From assembly GCA_964492595.1 (NCBI GenBank), contig CAZBKY010000001.1, positions 1 through 60,162 of the forward strand: DNA of 60,162 nt. The letters are read 5' to 3'. Below the pieces are notes generated by a model. That model made no database searches. It was not told where the DNA came from and was given only the letters and a program-made list of their open reading frames with translations. A program made the translations under genes and the position numbers. Below are positions 8,368 to 15,718 of the stretch, piece after piece; the first letter of the stretch is position 1; every line of letters starts with the position of its first letter. This stretch comes from CAYNFP01 sp964492595 (GTDB taxonomy: Bacteria; Bacillota_I; Bacilli_A; RF39; UBA660).

Positions 8368-8532
8368 CTAAAAACACTTCTTAACTGGAAATTTTTCGTC
8401 TTTTTCAAATGAATCCAACATTGCTTTCAATTGAGGGTCATTGCTGTTAACTTTTTTTATTGTAGGTCTCATTATCTTAAGCAATTGTTCTTTCTTTTTA
8501 AGCAATGATAAAAACTTATTTTCTTTTTTCAT
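8368..8532 (-). CDS. Small 54-residue basic protein, unknown function
   Basis: The protein begins MKKENKFLSLLKKKEQLLK and ends with PVKKCF; it is short, highly charged and probably helical. A textbook SD (GGAGGAG) six bases before ATG 8532 decides the start against an upstream one at 8571. It is coupled to the following 163-residue gene, whose SD overlaps its stop. It sits directly behind sigF, where a small regulator would be well placed, but nothing in the sequence proves that role. Confidence 0.6.
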   Translation of the reverse strand: MKKENKFLSLLKKKEQLLKIMRPTIKKVNSNDPQLKAMLDSFEKDEKFPVKKCF

Positions 8533-8549
8533 GACTCCTCCTTTTCTTA

Positions 8550-8578
8550 ATTTTAACAAAATCAAAATCACTTTACAA
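8550..8578 (-). promoter_or_regulatory. Possible SigA-type promoter for the two-gene unknown module
   Basis: TTGTAA and TAAAAT 17 bases apart on the minus strand, with the predicted start about 11 bases before ATG 8532. If real, the unknown pair can be expressed apart from sigF. Confidence 0.35.
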
Positions 8579-8609
8579 TATCATGATTTTTAATTTGTCA
8601 GTTGTGTTT

Positions 8610-8630
8610 TGTGAACTTTCCTGTAAGATT
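8610..8630. repeat. 21-bp direct repeat, copy B
   Basis: TGTGAACTTTCCTGTAAGATT, 19 of 21 positions identical to copy A at 7809-7829. It lies in the short gap just after the sigF stop. Confidence 0.6.
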
Positions 8631-8639
8631 AAAAATTGT

Positions 8640-9296
8640 TTATGCAACCATTTCTTTTTTCATTCTGGATAATATTTTATTTTCAGCTCTTGATACTTGC
8701 ACCTGAGACATTCCCATCATATCTGCAGTTTCACATTGAGTATAGTCTTCATAATATCTATATTTAATAATTTTTCTTTCTTTTTCTGTTAATTTATCAA
8801 GCTCTTGTTTTAAATCTATGCTACTTTCTACTAGTTCTCGTTCATCATTACCGATGACATCTTGGAGTAAAAGATCTTCTGCGACTTCTTTATCTATACT
8901 TTCTGTCGGATAATTATTACAAATTGCATTATAAAGATCTAGTTCACTTATTCCCATGAAAGCGGCTATATCTGAAAGAGAAGGTTCAAAGCCTTTAGAG
9001 CTAATTAAAAAATCTCTTGCTTTTTTATATAATTTATATATTTTAGCATTATTTCCATTTAATTTTACCAACCTGTCATTTTTCAGATAATTAGCCATCT
9101 CTCCTAAAATATCATGGTATGCGTATGTGGAAAATGCAGTATTAAATTCTTTTTTATATCTTTTATATGCTTTAATTACTCCTATACAGCCCACCTGAAA
9201 TAAATCCTCAATATGAGAGTGTCCACAAAAATCATAAGCAATTTTATAAATCATTCCTTTATTTTCATTAATTACTCTATAATATTCCGCATTCAT
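8640..9296 (-). CDS. sigF: Forespore sigma factor SigF (SigF/SigB/SigG group)
   Basis: 218 residues. Region 2 reads HIEDLFQVGCIGVIKAYKRY then FSTYAYHDILGEM. Region 3 contains PSLSDIAAFMGISELDLY. Region 4 ends with the helix-turn-helix ETADMMGMSQVQVSRAENKIL, close to SigF and SigG. The position directly after a SpoIIAA-like gene and ahead of spoVA argues for SigF, the first forespore factor. ATG overlaps the spoIIAA stop (ATGA). Region between 2 and 3 (KLNGNNAKI) departs from the usual RVSRSLKEL. SigG cannot be fully excluded from sequence alone. Confidence 0.85.
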   Translation of the reverse strand: MNAEYYRVINENKGMIYKIAYDFCGHSHIEDLFQVGCIGVIKAYKRYKKEFNTAFSTYAYHDILGEMANYLKNDRLVKLNGNNAKIYKLYKKARDFLISSKGFEPSLSDIAAFMGISELDLYNAICNNYPTESIDKEVAEDLLLQDVIGNDERELVESSIDLKQELDKLTEKERKIIKYRYYEDYTQCETADMMGMSQVQVSRAENKILSRMKKEMVA

Positions 9297-9634
9297 AATT
9301 CAAACACTCCAAGGGCAGACTTTTCATTTTTTACTTTATAAAGTATTTTTTCTATTAAACTGCCTTTTAATAGTTTGTCCAGTTTTCTATTTTTTATTAA
9401 TGTTGTCTTTCCATTATATTTAATTACTATATCATTTATTTCTTCAAACAGTTCCATAGCATAATTATCTATATAATTAACATTATCAAGATTTAATACA
9501 ACATACCTAAAACCATACTTTAATAATAAAGGTATTATAGATTTTCTTAAGTCAATAGAATTTGTTTTATTTAATTCTCCATCTATTCTCACAAATAGAA
9601 CTCCTTTTTTAAACTCTATATCTGTTTTAAACAT
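9293..9634 (-). CDS. spoIIAA: SpoIIAA-like STAS protein lacking the phosphorylatable serine
   Basis: 113 residues, the normal size and pattern for an anti-anti-sigma factor: LFVRIDGELNKTNSIDLRKS at residues ~13-32, then VVLNLDNVNYID and a C-terminal helix. In family members the ID is followed by Ser-Ser-Gly, the second serine being phosphorylated by SpoIIAB. Here the DNA reads GAT AAT TAT GCT, giving Asp-Asn-Tyr-Ala, so no phosphorylatable serine is present at that place. The gene is coupled by ATGA to sigF, with no spoIIAB between. Family assignment is good; conventional partner switching is not supported. Confidence 0.82.
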   Translation of the reverse strand: MFKTDIEFKKGVLFVRIDGELNKTNSIDLRKSIIPLLLKYGFRYVVLNLDNVNYIDNYAMELFEEINDIVIKYNGKTTLIKNRKLDKLLKGSLIEKILYKVKNEKSALGVFEL

Positions 9635-9685
9635 ATATTCACCTGCCTAATAAGTTTAGATTGTTTTTTTATTATTTTATACACA

Positions 9686-9694
9686 TTCGACAAA
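9686..9694 (-). promoter_or_regulatory. Spo0A-box-like site upstream of spoIIAA
   Basis: TTTGTCGAA on the minus strand matches the 0A-box core (TGTCGAA) exactly, 52 bases before the spoIIAA start. A weaker AGTCGATA lies about 25 bases further upstream. In Bacillus the spoIIA operon is activated by phosphorylated Spo0A, so the placement is as expected. Confidence 0.55.
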
Positions 9695-9709
9695 ACTAGA
9701 AAAATAATT

Positions 9710-10768
9710 CTATCGACTATTTTTTAAGTTTATACTTATTTTTCTACATATAAGTATAAGAAGTATTAATATTCCGCCTAAAGCGATAATAAATACGGGT
9801 AATTTTGAATAATCTTCAGATGTCTTTTTGTTTCCATAATTTATTGCAATAACCTCATCTTCATTATAAGCGGGCTTTATTTCTTCATTATTTTTATTAT
9901 TATAGATGTTTTTATAAATAATCTCGGATTCAACTGTTTTATATTCATAAAAGTATGTTTTTGTATTTTCATCTTTGATATATTCATTTAAATAAGTAAA
10001 ATATCCATCAAAATATTCTTTTTCATAACTATAACAATTGACATAACTATCTTTAAATCTGTAATATTTCTCTTCATAATTATCCATTTCATCCCAAGTA
10101 TATAAAGAAGTAATCTTATAGCTGCAGTAATATGTAGAACATGTCTTATATGTGCCGCCCAGAGTCGTTATTCCTTTAGATTTTACAGGATACTTGTAAT
10201 CAACCAACAATGTAGATTTAAAGTATAAAATATTATTAGTTTTCTCAAATCTAATCTCGACTTGTGGAACTTCAGTATGAAAATTATTGAGATTTAAAAA
10301 TATTTTAGAATCTTTATTTAAAATTAAATTTCCAGCTTCATTTGTAGTGCAATTTATGCAGTGCGCTAATTCAAAAGCTATATTCTTGTCGCTATTATCT
10401 GTAATTACAATACTCTTTAATTCTAAAAATTCAACTATAAAATTATCAATCAAAATTGTATTATATTTTTCATCAGATAAATCAATAATATTCACTTTTT
10501 CTTCTATTGTCCTGCCTTCTTTTTCATCGGGCTTAACCAAGTTCCATTCACTAAAGTTATTTTCTACTTCATCAAAATATTCGCAATTGTGTTTAACAGC
10601 ATTTTCGTAATGTTCGTTTACCTTTTTTAGTTTATACCATTTATATCTTTCCTCAACACTTGTAATAATTATGCTTTTATTTAAAGGTAGTTCATTTGTA
10701 AATGTTTTAGAATATATATCAGGCATAAATAAAAAAGTACATAATATAAAAATTATTGTTTTTTTCAA
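9710..10768 (-). CDS. Exported type I membrane protein, unknown function
   Basis: 352 residues. A signal peptide (MKKTIIFILCTFLFMPDIYS) is followed by about 295 extracellular residues and one C-terminal membrane helix (FIIALGGILILLILIC) with a short basic tail. The ectodomain is strand-rich and tyrosine-rich, with cysteines in CINC and TCSTYYCSY that could form disulfides. It is upstream of spoIIAA in the same direction with 75 bases between, in the place where dacF stands in Bacillus. No family recognised. It is divergent from ku. Confidence 0.6.
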   Translation of the reverse strand: MKKTIIFILCTFLFMPDIYSKTFTNELPLNKSIIITSVEERYKWYKLKKVNEHYENAVKHNCEYFDEVENNFSEWNLVKPDEKEGRTIEEKVNIIDLSDEKYNTILIDNFIVEFLELKSIVITDNSDKNIAFELAHCINCTTNEAGNLILNKDSKIFLNLNNFHTEVPQVEIRFEKTNNILYFKSTLLVDYKYPVKSKGITTLGGTYKTCSTYYCSYKITSLYTWDEMDNYEEKYYRFKDSYVNCYSYEKEYFDGYFTYLNEYIKDENTKTYFYEYKTVESEIIYKNIYNNKNNEEIKPAYNEDEVIAINYGNKKTSEDYSKLPVFIIALGGILILLILICRKISINLKNSR

Positions 10769-10836
10769 TTTCTCCTCCTCTATTTTTATTATACGAGTGT
10801 TTTTTTTAAAACACTTTTTTGTTTTTAAGTTTTTTT

Positions 10837-10866
10837 GTCATAAATATTTAAAAATAAAGAATAATA
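10837..10866 (+). promoter_or_regulatory. SigG-like promoter of ku-ligD
   Basis: GTCATA (10837-10842) and AATAATA (10860-10866) with 17 bases between. The -10 matches CATAMTA at six of seven. The SD TGGAGTG follows at 10871. Forespore control of Ku and LigD is known in Bacillus subtilis, which supports the reading. Confidence 0.45.
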
Positions 10867-10883
10867 ATATTGGAGTGATTTTT

Positions 10884-11633
10884 ATGCCAAATGTTCACAG
10901 CAATATATCTTTCGGTCTAGTAAGTATACCAGTTATCATAAATCCTATAATTAAAAATAATGATACTTCTTTTAACCAACTTCATAAAAAATGTCTTCAT
11001 CGAGTTCAATATATAAAATATTGTCCTCACTGTAAAGAAGATATCAAAGAAAGTGATATAACCAAAGGATATGAATTTGAAAATGATAACTATATTATTT
11101 TTAATAAAGAGGAATTAAGTAAATTAAGACCAGAAAATGAAAAAGAAATAGAAGTAATCGCTTTTGTTGATGAGAGAGAAATAGATTCATATTATTTTGA
11201 AAAAAGCTATATTTTAAAATCTGATACTAAATCTAAATCTTATATTCTTTTTTATGAGGCATTAAAAGAAACTGGAAAAGTGGCTCTCGCCAAGACTGTC
11301 TTGGGAGGGAAGTTTTATTATTGTGTTTTAAAGTTCAATAGATTTGGTATAGTTCTTACAACTTTATATTTTGAAGAGGAAATAATAACTCCAGAAGCTG
11401 AAATTGAAGGCAAAATAAATGAAAAAGAATTAAATTTAGCTATAAAATTAATAGATAATTTAAAAGGTAAATTTGAACCACAAAAATATAAAGATGAATA
11501 TCAAAATAAAATAAAAGAAGCAATAGATGATAAATTAAAGGGCAAGAAAATAAAAACAACAAGAAAAAAGCCCAAAAAACAGATAAATGATTTAATGGAA
11601 GCATTGGAAAAGAGTCTAAAAATTAAAAAATGA
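10884..11633 (+). CDS. ku: Ku protein, non-homologous end joining
   Basis: 249 residues of bacterial Ku, which forms a homodimeric ring on DNA ends and recruits LigD. It begins NVHSNISFGLVSIPV, the family start, continues with FNQLHKKCLHRVQYIKYCP and the conserved KGYEFENDNYIIFNKEEL, and ends in a lysine-rich tail (KKIKTTRKKPKKQ). The open frame extends upstream to 10671, but the ATG at 10884 has TGGAGTG ahead and the conserved start. It overlaps the ligase by four bases, making a two-gene repair operon. Confidence 0.95.
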   Translation: MPNVHSNISFGLVSIPVIINPIIKNNDTSFNQLHKKCLHRVQYIKYCPHCKEDIKESDITKGYEFENDNYIIFNKEELSKLRPENEKEIEVIAFVDEREIDSYYFEKSYILKSDTKSKSYILFYEALKETGKVALAKTVLGGKFYYCVLKFNRFGIVLTTLYFEEEIITPEAEIEGKINEKELNLAIKLIDNLKGKFEPQKYKDEYQNKIKEAIDDKLKGKKIKTTRKKPKKQINDLMEALEKSLKIKK

Positions 11634-12517
11634 ATATTTGGAAAAATAAAAACTGGGTTCCAATGCTTTTGGAAAGAATTGATAAACCTTTTAATTCAAA
11701 AGATTACATATTTGAATTGAAATTTGATGGAATAAGAACTTTAATATTTGCAAATCCTGAGAAAATAATTATTAAAAACAGAAATAAAACAGATGTAACA
11801 CATTTATATCCTGAGCTTCAAAATATTAAAAATATTGTTAATTCTAATACTATTTTTGATGGAGAAATTATATGCTTTGAAAATGGTGAGCCATCTTTTA
11901 AAAAACTTCAAGAAAGATCTCATTTAAAAGGCAATGATAAAATCTTATATCACATGGAAAACAATCCTGCTGTTTTTATATGTTTTGATATTGTTTATAA
12001 GGATAAAGATTTAACTAAACTTCCTCTTTTAAAGAGAAAAGAAATATTAAGCCTCTTTAAAGACACTGAGTCATTTATAAAAACAAAATATATAGATACT
12101 GATGGAATTAAATTATTTAATAAGGTCAAAAAATTAAATTTAGAAGGAATAATTGCAAAGAAAAAAAATAGTATTTATAAAATCAATACCAGAGATAACA
12201 GTTGGATAAAAATAAAGAATTTAAGAATGGAAGAATTTATAATTGGAGGATATATAGAAGAAAAGAAAAATTTTGTTGTTTCTTTATTGCTGGGAGAAAT
12301 CATTAAAAATGAACTTCACTTTGTGGGAAAAGTATTGATGGGTAAAAAAAATAAATTATATAGTGAACTTATACATTCTAAAACACTCAAAAATAGTCCT
12401 TTTAAAAATCATACTGATGATGAGGCAATATACACACAACCCGTTAAAACATGTAAAATTAAATATTTAGAAAGAACAGCAAGTAATCGCTTGAGGCAGC
12501 CTATTTTCGTCAAATAA
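11630..12517 (+). CDS. ligD: ATP-dependent DNA ligase, LigD ligase-domain type
   Basis: 295 residues containing only the ligase module. The adenylation motif KFDGIR places the nucleophile at Lys31. Other motifs are FDGEIICF (III), FICFDIVY, LEGIIAKKK (IV) and WIKIK (V), then an OB domain with GKVLMGK and a C-terminal ERTASNRLRQPIF. There is no polymerase or phosphoesterase domain, so gap filling must be done by another protein, as in some Bacillota. Coupled by ATGA to ku. Confidence 0.93.
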   Translation: MNIWKNKNWVPMLLERIDKPFNSKDYIFELKFDGIRTLIFANPEKIIIKNRNKTDVTHLYPELQNIKNIVNSNTIFDGEIICFENGEPSFKKLQERSHLKGNDKILYHMENNPAVFICFDIVYKDKDLTKLPLLKRKEILSLFKDTESFIKTKYIDTDGIKLFNKVKKLNLEGIIAKKKNSIYKINTRDNSWIKIKNLRMEEFIIGGYIEEKKNFVVSLLLGEIIKNELHFVGKVLMGKKNKLYSELIHSKTLKNSPFKNHTDDEAIYTQPVKTCKIKYLERTASNRLRQPIFVK

Positions 12518-12556
12518 AAAAGAATGCAACACCAGCCATTCAGCCAGATTGCATTC
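12513..12556 (-). terminator. Intrinsic terminator of dacF
   Basis: On the minus strand GAATGCAA (12556-12549) pairs with TTGCATTC (12529-12522), followed by TTTTTTATTTG. It abuts the ligD stop and may also slow ligD transcripts. Confidence 0.7.
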
Positions 12557-12587
12557 ACTATATAATATACACTGTTTTGATAATAAT

Positions 12588-13775
12588 TTATATTAGACTT
12601 ACCTCTCCACTTATTATATCTTTGAAATTATTATATAACATTCTTATAAAATTTGCTTTTACAACCTTATTTTTAACAATTAAATCATATTTATATTCTT
12701 TTTTATCATAAGTAAGTATTAAGTTTCCTACAACATCTCCCTTTTTTAAAGGAGCTCTTACATTCTTATATAGTTGGGTTTTCACATCATAATTTATATT
12801 TTCTGTGTTTATATCAACCAATATATTAACATCTTCCTTTACATAATAGGAGGCATTTCTATTTTTCCCATTATTTACATATAGAATTCCCAATTTTTTA
12901 TTTGAGTTCACAATCATTTTAGTATTATATATAGCAAACCCATATTCCATCATACTTATAGTATCACTATTTCTCGCTTCTTTTGTAGATACTCCCATTA
13001 CAACCCCTATAAGTCTCATATCGTTTTTCTTCATTGTAGATGTTAAACAGTATTTTGCCTGATCTGTAAAGCCTGTTTTCAAACCGTCCATTCCTTTATA
13101 AAATCGCACTAATGAATTTGTATTAACAAGCCAGTGGTTTTCTCCGCTTACATTTATATATTCTTCATAAGTACTTGTTATTTTCAATATTTCTTCATAT
13201 TTTACAAGTTCACTAGACATTAAAGCAAGATCATAAGCGGTAGTATAATGATTTACTTCATCAAGACCGTGAGGATTTTTAAAATTAGTATTAATTGCCC
13301 CTAATTCTTTAGCTCTTTTATTCATCATAGCAACAAAGTTTTCTTCTGTTCCACCAATTTTTTCTGCAAGAGCAACTGCAGCATCATTGGCTGAAGCAAT
13401 ACCAATACCTTTTAGCAAATCACTTACTTTTACATTTGTATTTGCTTCTACAAATATTTGAGTTCCTCCCATACCTGAAGCATTTTTACTTATAAAAACA
13501 TCATCATTTAATTTTATTTTACCTTTATCTAAAGCTTCCATAACAAGAAGCATTGTCATTACTTTTGTCATTGATGCCGGAGACAACTTCTCATTGGCAT
13601 TCTTCTCATAAAGCACTGTTTTAGTGCTCGCTTCCATAAGAATCGCACTTTTGCTGTTTGGTGCATAGTCAGCTTTAGAGCCTTCAGTTATTTCTTTGTT
13701 AACTGGAACTCCATCTGCAATAAAGGAACTCATAAATATAAAAAATGATATTAATACTACTATTGTTTTCTTCAT
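12588..13775 (-). CDS. dacF: D-alanyl-D-alanine carboxypeptidase, DacF/PBP5 type
   Basis: 395 residues. Signal peptide, then the serine beta-lactamase-like domain with SMTK (about Ser68-Lys71), SAN in GIASANDAAVA and KTG in DGLKTGFTD, all three catalytic motifs intact. A beta-rich PBP5 C-terminal domain follows, and the last 20 residues form the usual amphipathic membrane anchor. It trims pentapeptides of peptidoglycan. In Bacillus dacF stands upstream of spoIIAA; here it lies on the same strand but separated by ku-ligD and another gene. A possible SigF-like site (GTATA, 15 bases, CATATTA) lies just upstream. Confidence 0.93.
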   Translation of the reverse strand: MKKTIVVLISFFIFMSSFIADGVPVNKEITEGSKADYAPNSKSAILMEASTKTVLYEKNANEKLSPASMTKVMTMLLVMEALDKGKIKLNDDVFISKNASGMGGTQIFVEANTNVKVSDLLKGIGIASANDAAVALAEKIGGTEENFVAMMNKRAKELGAINTNFKNPHGLDEVNHYTTAYDLALMSSELVKYEEILKITSTYEEYINVSGENHWLVNTNSLVRFYKGMDGLKTGFTDQAKYCLTSTMKKNDMRLIGVVMGVSTKEARNSDTISMMEYGFAIYNTKMIVNSNKKLGILYVNNGKNRNASYYVKEDVNILVDINTENINYDVKTQLYKNVRAPLKKGDVVGNLILTYDKKEYKYDLIVKNKVVKANFIRMLYNNFKDIISGEVSLI

Positions 13776-13872
13776 ACCCCACCTAAAAAATAATATGATA
13801 TAAATATCTAAATATACCGATGTTTTTAATATTGTAAATTGTTATTACTTTTATTCTAAATAACTTAAAAAG

Positions 13873-13881
13873 TGCTATAAT
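13873..13881 (+). promoter_or_regulatory. Extended -10 promoter of the VanY gene
   Basis: TGCTATAAT, a perfect extended -10; the -35 is poor. The predicted start is about 18 bases before ATG 13906, with AAGGAAA as SD. Confidence 0.45.
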
Positions 13882-13905
13882 TAATAATATAAGGAAATAG
13901 AATAT

Positions 13906-14946
13906 ATGAAAAAATTTTTAATTGGAGTTATTTTAATTTTATCAGTAAGTGCTTTTCTATATTTTAAAGATTATTTATTTAATAATAGCAAAATGATAAA
14001 AATCGGATACAGCGAAGTTGCCAGTAAAAAAATAAAAGAATTGGAAATAGAAGCGGTTATAGATGAAAAATATTATAAAACACTAGATATTGCATTAACA
14101 AAGGATACATATATTAAAGAATTTGTTAAGGATTATATAAATATTGAATATAAAAACAATGAATATTTTGTTGAAAGTGTCAATACTCTTTTGAAAGAAA
14201 ATTATACTACATCCGAAATCAATAATATCTCTTATATATTTGAAAGCCCATATTTTAAAAGTACTTATGTAAAAAGATATGCAGCTTACGCAAAAACAAA
14301 TTCTAATAATAAGGATAACGTTGTAATTTATGTAAATATAGGTCTTGATAATGATTTTTATACAAATATAAAAACAATAACTAATCAAAACGATTTATTG
14401 GTTCTTGTAAATAAATATAACAAACTCCCCGATGATTATGCCCCAACTGATTTAGAAACTTTTGATGATATTTATACTATCAGCAGCTCAAAAAGACAAA
14501 TGAGGAAAGTTGCACATGATGCATTAGTTAAAATGATAGATGACATAAGAAAAGAAAATATGAATTTATGGTTAAACTCCGGTTTTAGAACAAAAAGCTA
14601 TCAAAACACATTATTTACAAATTCAGTAAGTAGAAATGGATTAAATCATGCATTAATATATTCAGCAAAACAAAGACATTCAGAGCATGAAACTGGATTA
14701 GCTGCAGACATTTCCTCAGTAAAAGGAATGCTTGATGGATTTGAAAAATATAAAGAATATGACTGGTTAATTAAAAATTCTTATAAATATGGTTTTATAG
14801 AAAGATACCCCAAAGGGAAGGAACATATAACTGGTTATGCCTACGAACCTTGGCATTACAGATATGTCGGGATAGAAGCTGCCACTATTATTAAAAATGA
14901 AAAGATAACATACGAAGAATATGCAGTAAAATATTTAAATTATTAA
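13906..14946 (+). CDS. vanY: VanY-type D-alanyl-D-alanine carboxypeptidase (M15B)
   Basis: 346 residues. N-terminal membrane anchor (residues 4-21), an extracytoplasmic lead of about 140 residues, then the M15B peptidase domain. Catalytic parts are intact: SGFRTKSYQ, the zinc motif SEHETGLAADIS (His and Asp ligands) and EPWHYRYVG (catalytic Glu and third His ligand). It would remove terminal D-Ala from peptidoglycan stems. Divergent from dacF. Together with VanX and the VanY-like protein further right this makes three M15-family genes within 11 kb. Confidence 0.92.
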   Translation: MKKFLIGVILILSVSAFLYFKDYLFNNSKMIKIGYSEVASKKIKELEIEAVIDEKYYKTLDIALTKDTYIKEFVKDYINIEYKNNEYFVESVNTLLKENYTTSEINNISYIFESPYFKSTYVKRYAAYAKTNSNNKDNVVIYVNIGLDNDFYTNIKTITNQNDLLVLVNKYNKLPDDYAPTDLETFDDIYTISSSKRQMRKVAHDALVKMIDDIRKENMNLWLNSGFRTKSYQNTLFTNSVSRNGLNHALIYSAKQRHSEHETGLAADISSVKGMLDGFEKYKEYDWLIKNSYKYGFIERYPKGKEHITGYAYEPWHYRYVGIEAATIIKNEKITYEEYAVKYLNY

Positions 14947-14948
14947 CA

Positions 14949-15713
14949 TTATCTTCTTTTTCTTTTTAAAAACATAAAATGAAAGATTAAAATGATTAGA
15001 AATATGCAAAAAGATACCATAGAAACTATAATAAGCGTAGTTTCTTTTTTTGTGAATTTTCTTTTTATTATTATATTGTTTTCTTTTTCACTACTTAATT
15101 CTTCAAAAACATTTGACACTTTATTTACTTTAATGACATATACATTTACATTTGTTTTATTTTTACTTATAACTGATATTTTAACTGTATTTTGCCCTAT
15201 CTTAAAATTTGAATTTCCACTTATTTTAACTGTAGAATATTCACTGGTTTGTTCATATGATATATTTAATCTCTCTTCTATATCAACATATATTTCATAT
15301 TCATAGATATCAGTATTAAAATCTATATCATAGCCTTCAATTTCTAATTTATTTAAAGTTGCATTTTCTTCATCCTTATTCTCCTTATAATTTTTAAAAA
15401 TGGCTATTTCGTAAGTAATTACATCTAAGTTTTTTTTAATAACTTTTAATATAACTTCATTTTTTCCATCTAGTAAAGATATATTTCCTGTACCTGTAAT
15501 ATAATCATCATCTTTATCTTCTATGGCGGTTATATTTATATTTTCAACTTCGCCGGGTACAAAAACATTATATTTAGTTATATCTTCACTAAAATAAGGA
15601 ACCAAAGATCCTGAACTTAAATTAATACCCTTCAAAGCAAATAATAAGGGAGCAAAAGAAAAGAAAGCAACTACCGCACATACTACTTTTAATATATGTT
15701 TCAAAAGTTTCAC
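14949..15713 (-). CDS. Membrane-anchored protein with cadherin-like beta-sandwich domains
   Basis: 254 residues. N-terminal signal/anchor helix (LKHILKVVCAVVAFFSFAPLL), then two beta-sandwich units with the pattern of the bacterial cadherin-like domain (GSLVPYFSEDITKYNVFVP, then IEGYDIDFNTDIYEYEIYV), and a C-terminal helix (TTLIIVSMVSFCIFLIILIFHF) with a basic end. Such domains mediate cell-surface binding. It ends three bases from the convergent vanY stop and follows the nucleoside phosphorylase gene by five bases, so it may be cotranscribed with it. Confidence 0.75.
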   Translation of the reverse strand: MKLLKHILKVVCAVVAFFSFAPLLFALKGINLSSGSLVPYFSEDITKYNVFVPGEVENINITAIEDKDDDYITGTGNISLLDGKNEVILKVIKKNLDVITYEIAIFKNYKENKDEENATLNKLEIEGYDIDFNTDIYEYEIYVDIEERLNISYEQTSEYSTVKISGNSNFKIGQNTVKISVISKNKTNVNVYVIKVNKVSNVFEELSSEKENNIIIKRKFTKKETTLIIVSMVSFCIFLIILIFHFMFLKRKRR

Positions 15714-15718
15714 TTCCT

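Noticed and set aside
10671..10883. Upstream extension of the ku frame
   Set aside because: The extra residues are hydrophobic and unlike Ku, they overlap the divergent gene, and ATG 10884 has an SD and the family start.
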